Shown in pieces: positions 1-5,981 of a DNA stretch of 8,111 nt. A program made the position numbers and the translations under genes. Below the pieces are notes generated by a model. The model worked only from the letters and a program-made list of their open reading frames with translations, was not told the origin of the DNA and did not search any database. The DNA lies in contig JAQBNX010000572.1 of assembly GCA_028288385.1 (NCBI GenBank), forward strand, positions 1-8,111, read 5' to 3'. How positions within the stretch are numbered: the stretch's first letter is position 1; every line of letters starts with the position of its first letter. The DNA is from Spirosoma sp. Its GTDB lineage: Bacteria > Bacteroidota > Bacteroidia > Cytophagales > Spirosomataceae.

Positions 1-797
1 ATGAGGTCCATGCGTTCCACGTCGGTGGGAAACATGGGGAGTTGGCGGAAGCGCTGGGCTACTTTGGTCCACTCGGCCTGCTGGGCACGGCCCAGGCGGT
101 AAGCGTAGGCGTCGGCGTTTTGGTGCAACACCGTGACCACCCACAGCGGGGCGTCCTGCGGAGCGCGGGCAGCAGCTTCGGCTAATTCCTGCAGCACGAA
201 GATGTCGCCAGCCTGGGGGTGTGCAGCGGCGTATTCAAGGAATTTGCCGGCCTCATCCACCAGCAACAGCAGGCCAGTATGGAGTCCCGCAGCGGCCACA
301 GCGTGTGCGGCGGCCAGGTACGCATTAGCGATGGCACGGGGGCTAGGTTCAACTTCGGCCGTGAACAATTCCTGTGGCAATTTAGGCGCACCCGGAGCAG
401 CTTCAAGGGCGTCATGCAGGGCGGCCAGCAGGGCTGGTCCGAGCGCGGCGCGGGAGCCGACTACCGGCACGGGCAGCAGCTGAGGAACGGCGGGAAGGCC
501 ACCAGGTAGCTTCACGGCCTGCTTAAATTCGGGCTCTGATACCAGCCGTGCCAAGAAGGAGGCAAAAGCGCTTTTGCCTACGCCATAAGGGCCAATGATG
601 GTAAGAGCGCGGTCAGCGGGCGTGGCCTGGGCGCGCAACACCCCCTGCAAGGCCTCCATAGCCGAGGGCGTGAGGTAGTAGTTGTCGGGGGTAGTGGCGT
701 GGGAAGCCAGATCGCGCTCGAGGTGAACAGAACGGCCGAAACGTGGCTGCACGGAAACAATATCGGCGAGGGTGAGTGGGGCAGTTGCGGTGAGCAT
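1..797 (-). CDS. P-loop ATPase partnered with DUF4007 (3' part missing)
   Basis: Seen: an uninterrupted minus-strand frame from an ATG at 797 to the window edge gives about 265 residues with no stop, so the C-terminal part is missing. A Walker A motif GPYGVGKS lies at residues 69-76. A Walker B strand LLLLVDE at 176-182 is followed by GKFLEYAA. A sensor-like stretch, TVLHQNADAYAYRLG, starts near residue 222 and leads into EWTKVAQRF. No signal peptide or membrane segment is visible, so it is probably cytoplasmic. The start is 7 bp after the DUF4007 stop, which indicates one operon and probable translational coupling. Family knowledge: the VDE-GKFLEYAA / LHQ / EW-KV-RF pattern recalls large AAA/STAND-like ATPases of DNA-modification and phage-defence loci. 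Inference: it drives or gates a DNA-targeting complex with the DUF4007 protein. The exact family (BrxC/DUF499-like or Dnd-associated) cannot be fixed from this fragment. G+C is high, like the DUF4007 gene. Confidence 0.88.
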   Translation of the reverse strand, partial: MLTATAPLTLADIVSVQPRFGRSVHLERDLASHATTPDNYYLTPSAMEALQGVLRAQATPADRALTIIGPYGVGKSAFASFLARLVSEPEFKQAVKLPGGLPAVPQLLPVPVVGSRAALGPALLAALHDALEAAPGAPKLPQELFTAEVEPSPRAIANAYLAAAHAVAAAGLHTGLLLLVDEAGKFLEYAAAHPQAGDIFVLQELAEAAARAPQDAPLWVVTVLHQNADAYAYRLGRAQQAEWTKVAQRFRQLPMFPTDVERMDL

Positions 798-804
798 GGA
801 TAGG

Positions 805-1788
805 TTAGGTGGTAAGGGAGTCGAGGGCGTAGTGCTGATGCAGTAGCACCATCGGGTCGGGTGGGGTAGCGGTGGTTTGTACCACCTGGCGTACCAAGTG
901 AGTGTCTTCGAAGCGCAATGCCCCGTCGGTGAGAGTGTCGAGCTGGTCGAGGTAGGCCAGCACCGAGTTTTCGTCGAGCTTGAATATGACGCCGGGCGAT
1001 CCCTCGGTCTGGGCGATGTCGCGGGCGGCAATAGTGGTGCTGCCGTGATATTTCCAACGCCAGAACTTCAACAAAGCGTAGGCAAACACACGAGCCGGTA
1101 GGCTAGCTTTTGGCCCTACGGCGAAGCTGTACTGTTGTCCGGAGCCAAAGCCGGCCCGTAGCAGGCCTAACTCGCGCAAGGGGCAGTCAAGGCCGTCTTC
1201 AGCGTTCTGACCGCTCTCGGTGCTGGCCACGTAGGTTTGCAGAAACACGGCCACGTCGCGCTGCACGGTCTCCGGCGAAGCGGATTTAGCCGAACTGGCG
1301 AGGGCGGCAGCCTGTACGGCTTGGGCCAGGGCGGGGGCGGTCCATTCCCACTCACGCCACACATTGAAAGCATAGACCCAGGTGTAGGCCGGGGAACCGG
1401 GGCCACAGAGGTGCCAGTGCAGCAGCCACAGGGTGGCAGGGTCTTCAAGGTAGGGGTCGGCCCCTTTGTCGGCTAGCAACAAGGTGCCGAGAGGTGTGGC
1501 TTGCAGGTGAGCTCCGCGCTCGCCGGTGGTGCTGGCCAGGCGGGTGGCCAGCACCCAATGGCGGATGGCGGCCACCATGTTTTTGCCCACGCCCAGACGC
1601 ACAAGGGCATCATCTTTGGTGAAAATACCCGGGTTAATGGTCAACTGATCAAGCCCTTTTTTGAGCCAGGCCGAGCGCAGAGCGAAGGTCTGATGCCCGG
1701 CGAAGCTTGGCGAGCTAGGCAGCAGCGGCTGGGCAGCGGCCGGGTCGTACCACTCGATGATGGTGGTAGCGGGGAGCTGAGATTTCAT
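805..1788 (-). CDS. DUF4007 family protein
   Basis: Seen: 327 residues, ATG at 1788, TAA at 805-807. The N-terminal hallmark FAGHQTFALRSAWLKKG starts near residue 29. It is followed by FTKDDALVRLGVGKNMVAAI at 56-75, which reads like a winged-helix DNA-binding unit (DDALVRLGVGKNMV turn-helix). DCPLRELGLL lies at about 201-210. The segment SPGVIFKLDENSVLAYLDQL at 264-283 resembles the usual C-terminal part of DUF4007. The length fits the family (roughly 290-330 aa). Known: Pfam gives no biochemical function; from memory these genes recur beside PAPS-reductase/DndC-like proteins, cysteine desulfurases and ATPases. Inferred: a DNA-binding or adaptor component working with the ATPase immediately downstream. 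Regulation may involve an 8-bp inverted repeat about 70 bp upstream of the start (1860-1888). Codon use is GC-rich, unlike the element genes to the right. Confidence 0.9.
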   Translation of the reverse strand: MKSQLPATTIIEWYDPAAAQPLLPSSPSFAGHQTFALRSAWLKKGLDQLTINPGIFTKDDALVRLGVGKNMVAAIRHWVLATRLASTTGERGAHLQATPLGTLLLADKGADPYLEDPATLWLLHWHLCGPGSPAYTWVYAFNVWREWEWTAPALAQAVQAAALASSAKSASPETVQRDVAVFLQTYVASTESGQNAEDGLDCPLRELGLLRAGFGSGQQYSFAVGPKASLPARVFAYALLKFWRWKYHGSTTIAARDIAQTEGSPGVIFKLDENSVLAYLDQLDTLTDGALRFEDTHLVRQVVQTTATPPDPMVLLHQHYALDSLTT

Positions 1789-1859
1789 GTTTTACTAAAG
1801 AAATTCGCCGGTATAGAATTCGGCATAATCAAAGTAGAAAGGTCGGAAAGGAAAGTTGA

Positions 1860-1888
1860 ATAACCTTGAGTTTTTAAAGAAAGGTTAT
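1860..1888. repeat. Inverted repeat ATAACCTT-N13-AAGGTTAT, possible operator
   Basis: Perfect 8-bp arms at 1860-1867 and 1881-1888 flank a 13-base AT-rich spacer. The site lies 72-100 bases upstream of the DUF4007 start codon, with no gene between. The position suits a dimeric regulator's operator or a promoter-proximal site for the DUF4007-ATPase operon. Arms this short can occur by chance in AT-rich DNA, so the regulatory role is inferred. Confidence 0.4.
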
Positions 1889-1942
1889 CCTAAGCTAGAT
1901 GTGGGTTTGAACCATGCCGGGGGTATTGACTCATTCAGGTCC

Positions 1943-1976
1943 AGGCGTCAGAACGGGGTGTGTAACCTGACAGCCT
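1943..1976. repeat. Imperfect hairpin with one bulged base
   Basis: AGGCGTCAG at 1943-1951 pairs with CTGACAGCCT at 1967-1976: nine base pairs with a single bulged A and a 15-base loop. No T-run follows on either strand, so it is not a standard terminator. It sits in the middle of the gene-poor junction and may be structured leader RNA, a protein-binding site or part of a mobile-element end. The role is unknown. Confidence 0.4.
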
Positions 1977-2120
1977 TAGGAAAAATTCTAAAATTCAAGC
2001 AAAGGAGGAAATTGGGAAGCCAGTCGAGCTACAGTCAAAAAGCTGGTTTTCTGGCTTTTATCCAGACCCTCACGCGCGTTGAGTGCTTAAAAACGTAAAT
2101 AGGGAGTAAGTTGCTGTTGA

Positions 2121-2402
2121 TTACGAGCCGTTACGGCTGGATGTCGGCGTTTGTGGTGTCAACAGAAAGTCAGCTAAATCTAAACCATCTTCACGTTGCT
2201 GATTGGTTGCTTTACACTCCAAAAAGTCCGACGTGCTGATCTGGCAGCCCTGCTTACTGAGTTGGTCAGCCACACTATTCCAGCGGGCATACGCTTTGCC
2301 ATCCTTCGATAGGTCAGGAAATAGTTCCACAACTCGGCCACGAAGCGAGGCCAAACGGCCGGCGTTCAGATAGGATAAGGCCCCAATGGCTAGCCAGATC
2401 TT
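2121..2402 (-). pseudogene. C-terminal remnant of a DUF6371/Toprim-like element protein
   Basis: Seen: the minus frame opens directly after a TAA at 2403-2405 and reads KIWLAIGALSYLNAGRLASL, then GRVVELFPDLSKDGKAYARW, then SDFLECKATNQQREDGLDLA and DFLL, ending at TAA 2121-2123. There is no ATG; the first possible start is a TTG at 2354, in the middle of a conserved-looking strand. Known: the patterns IWLA-G, LFPDL-----W and SDFLE-KAT--E---GLDLADFL match the end of DUF6371 proteins, which Bacteroidota mobile elements often carry beside the primase. Those proteins have a zinc-finger-like N-terminus and a Toprim-like C-terminal half. Here the N-terminal part is gone, and the remnant's first 13 bases overlap the end of the preceding small gene. 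Inference: a recombination or deletion junction lies near 2395-2405, and the fragment is probably not translated or not functional. AGCCG-TTA-CGGCT at 2126-2138 is a small hairpin inside its last codons. Confidence 0.72.
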
Positions 2403-2686
2403 TTAGCTACTTCACTAACCATTTTTTTACGAAATTTCATTTCTCTTTCTTCAATACGTCCGTCCTCAAATAAGTCATAGTGCCTTATCAGTTTCCAATT
2501 CCGGTCGAACTCCATATGGTACTCCGGGTAGTCAGATTCTTGCGGCTCCTCACTATCATCTAGTTGCATTGTCAGGTAGATGACCTCACGACTTTTATGA
2601 AGGTCTGAAATCTGTTTAGGAGTGGCTGAACCATTCACTAACGCACTAAGCAGCGCCAATTTGTCTTTACGGTTTCCAAGTATCAT
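2390..2686 (-). CDS. Hypothetical small acidic protein, 98 aa
   Basis: Seen: I choose the ATG at 2684-2686, two bases after the TGA of the upstream gene (2689-2691). An alternative TTG at 2690-2692 would overlap that stop as TTGA and add two residues; either way the two genes appear translationally coupled. The protein begins MILGNRKDKLALLSALVNGS. It has an acidic centre (QLDDSEEPQESDYPEYHMEF) and a basic end (EREMKFRKKMVSEVAKRSG). No signal peptide, membrane segment or known motif is evident. I do not recognise the family. The position between primase-linked genes suggests an accessory role in the element. Its last codons run into the truncated DUF6371 remnant, so the C-terminus could itself have been altered by that junction. 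Confidence 0.65.
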   Translation of the reverse strand: MILGNRKDKLALLSALVNGSATPKQISDLHKSREVIYLTMQLDDSEEPQESDYPEYHMEFDRNWKLIRHYDLFEDGRIEEREMKFRKKMVSEVAKRSG

Positions 2687-2688
2687 GG

Positions 2689-2973
2689 TCAATTCAGTTT
2701 ATCCAGTGCTTTGTCTAACAGATCGTCAATCTGCTGATCTGTCAATGATGAAAGATCTATTCTCTGTTCCCGCTGCTTAGGTAATACATACTCCATAAAC
2801 CGTTGATAGGCGACTATCCGGTCCTTCGGCTCTAAGGCCTTTAGGTCCTCGGAGATGGTCTCAAAATGGTCATCAATTAAGTCGGCAATTCGGCTTTTCA
2901 AGTCACTGGTAGTTTTATTAACGCTACCCGACTTACGGCCTCCTGTTTTTGGTTTTCCTTTCTCGAAGGGCAT
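2689..2973 (-). CDS. Small DNA-associated element protein, DUF5681-like N-terminus, 94 aa
   Basis: Seen: ATG at 2973, TGA at 2689-2691. The N-terminus MPFEKGKPKTGGRKSGSVNK is a glycine- and lysine-rich leader of the KG-PK-GGR--GS-NK type seen in DUF5681-like and small-terminase-like proteins. An acidic helical middle follows (DLIDDHFETISEDLKALEPK), then DRIVAYQRFMEYVLPKQREQ and a helical tail (LTDQQIDDLLDKALDKL). Known: comparable short proteins are common on Bacteroidota phages and integrative elements, generally annotated hypothetical; a DNA-binding or packaging-like role has been proposed from the N-terminal motif. It starts 33 bases after the primase stop, so it is probably in the same operon. 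Function is unassigned; a mobilisation accessory protein is a weaker alternative. Confidence 0.75.
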   Translation of the reverse strand: MPFEKGKPKTGGRKSGSVNKTTSDLKSRIADLIDDHFETISEDLKALEPKDRIVAYQRFMEYVLPKQREQRIDLSSLTDQQIDDLLDKALDKLN

Positions 2974-3006
2974 GGCTTATTCTGTTTTAGAGTGAAATAG
3001 AATCGA

Positions 3007-4200
3007 TTACTGATTTAATGAAGCCAGACCCATACGGCCAAAGTATTCATGTTGTTGTTGCCACTTATGGAATGACTTTGCACTGATACAAGGCACCGCG
3101 CCGGGTTGGTTAGCTTCGACCAATACTGACGAGTAGTCGTTTGATGGTTCGACCGTTAACCGCTCGATTTGGGTTTGCTCCGTTTTGGGGGTCGAGTCTG
3201 GTCTGGCATTTTGGCCAGCTAAGAGGGTCACGGCTTTCGACGCGGGCGCGACGGGTGCTTTAATTAACGTAGCTTGATGTTCCTGTCGAAAATTTGGGTA
3301 TATCGGTTTCTTTAGGCCATAGTCAATACCGTCACGTAATGTTTTGTGTGACTTAGCCGAGTTCGGCCATTGACTGAAGACGGTTTCAAGTGCATACACG
3401 ACGGTCGCTTCGTCCACCGCGCCTGATGCTATATACCCTCCTGCCAATGTTGCAGCCTTTAACAGCGTAGCGTGTCGCTGGCCTTCTGGGGCGGCCTCAG
3501 TGTAGCGAATCAGCCAGTTTAGTAGTTCACTCTCTTCCTGTCCGTTGAGGCCGTTGTAATTAACTGTATAGGGCTTAGGTTTTGGTCGGGTATACGTACC
3601 GCTCATTACCGAAGCTTTCTCATTGATGTAGGGGTTGGCATCGTAGGAGACAAACCGTAAGTCGGTCGGATTACCGCCTTTGCTGGTATCAAGTGCAACG
3701 CCGAATTTATGGCTGAACACCTTTTGCAGATGACGGAAATGAGCCAATAATGATTCGGGCGTCTGATGGTCGGGAAGACGTACCACAAACCAGAGTCCAC
3801 CGCGAACGGAGTCGGCACAAAGCAACACACAGGACAATCGAGCGAGGTGTTTTTTGAGTTGGCCCATGTCAACGTTAGGGTTATCTTTCTTGTCCACATC
3901 GCCCATGAGCAACGGCCATTGCTGGCGTATTTTCTGGGCGAAGCTGGTATCCCGTCGGCGGTGGTAAAGCCAGGAAACTGGCGTAAACGCTGCTAGCTGT
4001 TTTTTCAACCTTTCCTGCACAGCCTTATCTGTTTCGGCGCGTATCGCTTCAATAGTAGAGCGGTAGAACGTTGTGTTAACAATTCGCCGTAGCGTAGTCT
4101 GCCGAGCCGGTACGTTGGCAAAGCTGCCCTGCTGCTGGTCGTACTCGAAATAGCTTATCGGCACGTCTAACAGGCTCGGCCGGTGTTGCTCGTTATTCAT
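3007..4200 (-). CDS. BT4734/VirE-N-like primase of a mobile element
   Basis: Seen: 397 residues, ATG at 4200, TAA at 3007-3009. LLMGDVDKKDN at about 97-107 supplies a D-x-D pair (D101, D103), the likely metal-binding acidic motif. SVRGGLWFVVRLP at 131-143 and LRFVSYDANPYIN at 181-193 follow in the order expected for the BT4734/BF3469 (VirE N-terminal) family. A helical module at about 236-300 (GQRHATLLKAATLAGGYIAS, then TLRDGIDYGLKKPIYPN) resembles a PriCT-type primase C-terminal domain. The last 90 residues are low in recognisable motifs. Known: this family is related to archaeo-eukaryotic primases and sits next to helicase-like proteins in Bacteroidota elements. Inferred: it synthesises primers for replication of the excised element. 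A strong inverted repeat ends 16 bases upstream of the start and could control its translation or mark an origin. A short gap separates it from the downstream small genes. Confidence 0.88.
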   Translation of the reverse strand: MNNEQHRPSLLDVPISYFEYDQQQGSFANVPARQTTLRRIVNTTFYRSTIEAIRAETDKAVQERLKKQLAAFTPVSWLYHRRRDTSFAQKIRQQWPLLMGDVDKKDNPNVDMGQLKKHLARLSCVLLCADSVRGGLWFVVRLPDHQTPESLLAHFRHLQKVFSHKFGVALDTSKGGNPTDLRFVSYDANPYINEKASVMSGTYTRPKPKPYTVNYNGLNGQEESELLNWLIRYTEAAPEGQRHATLLKAATLAGGYIASGAVDEATVVYALETVFSQWPNSAKSHKTLRDGIDYGLKKPIYPNFRQEHQATLIKAPVAPASKAVTLLAGQNARPDSTPKTEQTQIERLTVEPSNDYSSVLVEANQPGAVPCISAKSFHKWQQQHEYFGRMGLASLNQ

Positions 4201-4216
4201 ATTTTTTATGAAATGT

Positions 4217-4292
4217 GTAGGGTAGGTTACTGCAAAAACTGCAAAAAGGTAGTAACAAGAGTTTTTGCAGTTTTTGCAGTAACCTACCCTAC
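4217..4292. repeat. Perfect 31-bp inverted repeat with four CTGCAAAAA units
   Basis: Arms at 4217-4247 and 4262-4292 are exact reverse complements (31/31) around a 14-base loop. Each arm holds two tandem 9-mers: CTGCAAAAA at 4230-4238 and 4239-4247, with the reverse complement at 4262-4270 and 4271-4279. The outer 13 bases carry GTAGGGTAGGTTA. The right arm contains the TAG stop of the DUF3987 gene (4289-4291), and the left arm ends 16 bases before the primase ATG. In a minus-strand transcript it would form a very stable hairpin between the two cistrons. Neither side has a proper T-run, so simple termination is unlikely. Candidate roles are an iteron-like origin bound by a replication protein, or an RNA element or RNase III site that sets primase translation. 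The role is inferred; the structure is certain. Confidence 0.9.
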
Positions 4293-5908
4293 GGTTTTGG
4301 TAAAATAGTAGGGTGGATTCGGTAAATTGGATCTGGGGTCCTTCCAGTAAATGGCGCCGTAGGCTGTTCTTGCCTAAGCCAGTTATGATCCGTCAGCACA
4401 GCCAGCGCCGATTCGATTTGTTCCGCGCTGGTTAAGTAGCTCCAGCCCTTGCGGCGAAGCTCCCACACTTTAAATCGGTCTGGCAAGTCACCCTTTTTCA
4501 AGTGGCTCAGTAATTCTTTGGCTCCAACAGCGGGCATCGAATCCAAAAGGCCATAAATACGCCGGGCGTGGCTTTGTAAGTAGTCGCACCAACGAACGGC
4601 CATTTTAACGGCATCGACCGAAACCAAAAGTTTTTTAGCACCCCTTGGCGCCGGGGTATCGCGGGCCGCACAATTGACTACGTGAAACACGAGCGCCAGA
4701 GAGGGCATTAACGAACGGTACTTCGTGAAGTGTTCGAGCAATAACCCGCTTTCGTTCGGTAGTACTTTGGTTTCCAATTCAATTAGCCACTGCTTAAAAA
4801 TCTCCTGCGCGTCAGCGTCGAAGCGGGTGTAAGGGAATTTGTTGTAATCGTCAGCATCATAGCTGATGGCTTTGAAATCAGTGTCAGCGACGAACTTGAT
4901 AAGATTGAACGCCCGGTCTCTTGCTTCCTTATCAGGGTAGTCGTCACCATATTCCCACGGCGCGGGGTCGGGATAAACGGCTACCTGTAAACGTTGCACA
5001 AATCCGTCGTTTTCGTAGCCGGTGGCCGCTTGCAAATAGGGCAACAGTTTGGTCGGTTGTATGCCGCCGAACAACGAAACGCAAACCACCTTAACGTGAG
5101 TTGTTCTACGTCCTATTCGATCGACGGCCTTAGCATTATTACCGTTCCAGGCTTCTAGATAAAACGCTCGATCTTCCTCTCGTCCTGCTTTTTCCCAACT
5201 GGCTAACAGGCCTACCAACTCATCCCTCATCAGGAGCAAACCTGTAGGATTATCATTCAGCAGGTCGGCCAATTTCTCGACCGTCGTATCATTGACCATG
5301 TATCGGCGTTCTTTAGGTTTCTCTGGTGTGTTAGGAAAGCTGACCGGGGTGTCAATATTTTTGCCCTTGTGCCGGTCCAGCGCCTGCGACTCGTAGGCTT
5401 TCTTTTGCGCTACGTATTCAGCGACGTTTCGCTCGTATTCGGCCATAGCCTCCACATATTCGGTCATAGCCACAGCGATCAGGCGATTAAGCGGTTTTAG
5501 CACCTCATTTACAGAGGGGGTTTTCATGGCTGATGGACCGCCGATGACGCCCCCCCATAAATTCGGCACCACGTTCCAGTCGTCGCGGGCTTTTGGCTTA
5601 ATAGTTAGACGGGTTCCAATTAGTGCCGACAGCATCACCATAGCCGCCGATGCGACAAAATCTAAAGGGCATTTCATGCGGTGGGCAATGTCGCAAAGCC
5701 AATCGCGTAACGGCTCCGGTATCATGTCCGGCATAAGCGACAATACCGGCGCGAGATGAGTTTGGATGGTCTTCGGCTGTGGCCACTCCTGGCTAACTAA
5801 CGCTGGATCTTCAGCCGTAAAATCAGTAGTCACCGCGGTCTCTAATTCATTATCAGTCATGCCAAACATTGGCGGGCTAGTTGTATATTTGTCCTGTTCT
5901 GTATTCAT
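4289..5908 (-). CDS. DUF3987 (YfjI-like) ATPase/helicase-like replication protein
   Basis: Seen: 539 residues, ATG at 5908, TAG at 4289-4291. PLRDWLCDIAHRMKCPLDFV at 66-85 and the hydrophobic helix AAMVMLSALIG lead to a Walker-A-like GGPSAMKTPS at 123-132, where Met stands in place of the usual Gly before Lys. A charged helical insert spans 148-205. LLLMRDELVGLL at 224-235 is the Walker B region. SLFGGIQPTKL at 278-288 and DGFVQRLQ at 301-308 are sensor and arginine-type motifs typical of the family. A C-terminal winged-helix-like part spans roughly 455-525. Known: DUF3987 proteins accompany primases in mobile elements, and the altered P-loop is common in them, so it is not evidence of inactivity. 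Inferred: it acts as a replicative helicase or loader with the downstream primase. A GC-rich hairpin (5925-5951) lies just upstream of its start, and the 31-bp inverted repeat begins at its stop. Confidence 0.9.
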   Translation of the reverse strand: MNTEQDKYTTSPPMFGMTDNELETAVTTDFTAEDPALVSQEWPQPKTIQTHLAPVLSLMPDMIPEPLRDWLCDIAHRMKCPLDFVASAAMVMLSALIGTRLTIKPKARDDWNVVPNLWGGVIGGPSAMKTPSVNEVLKPLNRLIAVAMTEYVEAMAEYERNVAEYVAQKKAYESQALDRHKGKNIDTPVSFPNTPEKPKERRYMVNDTTVEKLADLLNDNPTGLLLMRDELVGLLASWEKAGREEDRAFYLEAWNGNNAKAVDRIGRRTTHVKVVCVSLFGGIQPTKLLPYLQAATGYENDGFVQRLQVAVYPDPAPWEYGDDYPDKEARDRAFNLIKFVADTDFKAISYDADDYNKFPYTRFDADAQEIFKQWLIELETKVLPNESGLLLEHFTKYRSLMPSLALVFHVVNCAARDTPAPRGAKKLLVSVDAVKMAVRWCDYLQSHARRIYGLLDSMPAVGAKELLSHLKKGDLPDRFKVWELRRKGWSYLTSAEQIESALAVLTDHNWLRQEQPTAPFTGRTPDPIYRIHPTILPKP

Positions 5909-5924
5909 AATTTTAGTGTTTTAG

Positions 5925-5951
5925 CCGCCTTCGGATTGCCCCCGAAGGCGG
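5925..5951. terminator. GC-rich hairpin ahead of the DUF3987 gene
   Basis: CCGCCTTCGG at 5925-5934 pairs perfectly with CCGAAGGCGG at 5942-5951 around a 7-base loop. On the plus strand it is followed by TTTTATTG, the form of an intrinsic terminator. However, all supported genes run on the minus strand, where AATAAAA precedes the stem and CTAAAACACT follows. On that strand it would be a leader hairpin 16 bases before the DUF3987 start, able to stabilise or punctuate the transcript. The structure is clear; which strand uses it is uncertain. Confidence 0.5.
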
Positions 5952-5981
5952 TTTTATTGTGTTACGATTTTGGCGATGCTC

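Larger units (their letters stand above)
1789..2120. other. Gene-poor, AT-rich junction between element core and DUF4007 operon
   Basis: About 330 bases without a convincing gene. G+C drops to roughly 40% in the lines sampled, against about 60% to the left and 50% to the right. It must hold the leader and promoter of the minus-strand DUF4007 operon, plus the transcription end of the element genes finishing at 2121. It contains two inverted repeats (1860-1888 and 1943-1976). It also has a weak stem, AAAAGC/GCTTTT at 2038-2058, followed on the minus strand by further T residues; this could be a poor terminator for the element transcript. A plus-strand frame at 1856-2098 begins with TTG and looks non-coding. 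This gap is a plausible place for the element's left end or for a cargo insertion point, but I see no att repeat because the other end is outside the window. Confidence 0.6.

Noticed and set aside
133..509. Overlapping plus-strand open frames of about 96-116 aa
   Set aside because: They lie opposite the ATPase gene, which has clear Walker motifs. Their sequences are rich in Ala, Ser, Gly and Cys with no family pattern, as expected of antisense frames in GC-rich DNA.
578..1057. Minus-strand frame of 159 aa spanning the DUF4007-ATPase junction
   Set aside because: It is out of frame with both genes, is dominated by Pro, Arg, Ser and Thr, and contradicts the tight operon spacing of two recognisable proteins.
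1167..1863. Plus- and minus-strand frames inside or opposite the DUF4007 gene
   Set aside because: They overlap the recognisable DUF4007 protein, are Gly/Pro-biased and show no motif.
1895..1920. Possible tRNA T-arm (TTCAAAC-like loop on the minus strand)
   Set aside because: Only three of five T-stem pairs form and there is no matching acceptor, D-arm or anticodon arm. It is not a tRNA, and a tRNA-fragment att site is unsupported.
1856..2098. Plus-strand frame of 80 aa in the spacer
   Set aside because: It starts with TTG, has no recognisable motif, contains both inverted repeats of the gap, and would be the only plus-strand gene here. A tiny remnant gene cannot be fully excluded.
3606..3996. 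Frames on both strands inside the primase gene
   Set aside because: They are shadows of the primase reading frame, which carries the D-x-D and SYD-NPYIN motifs.
4217..4292. CRISPR-like or intrinsic-terminator reading of the CTGCAAAAA repeats
   Set aside because: There are only two tandem 9-mers per arm with no spacers, so it is not CRISPR. The stem lacks a downstream T-run on either strand, so a simple terminator is unlikely.
4409..4450. Inactivated ATPase suggested by the non-canonical P-loop of the DUF3987 protein
   Set aside because: The GGPSAMKT form is, to my knowledge, usual for DUF3987 proteins, and the Walker B, sensor and arginine motifs are intact. The range given is only the C-terminal region re-read for frameshifts; none was found.
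5526..5786. Two frames overlapping the start of the DUF3987 gene
   Set aside because: They lie across the well-supported N-terminal part of the DUF3987 protein and have no recognisable family features.
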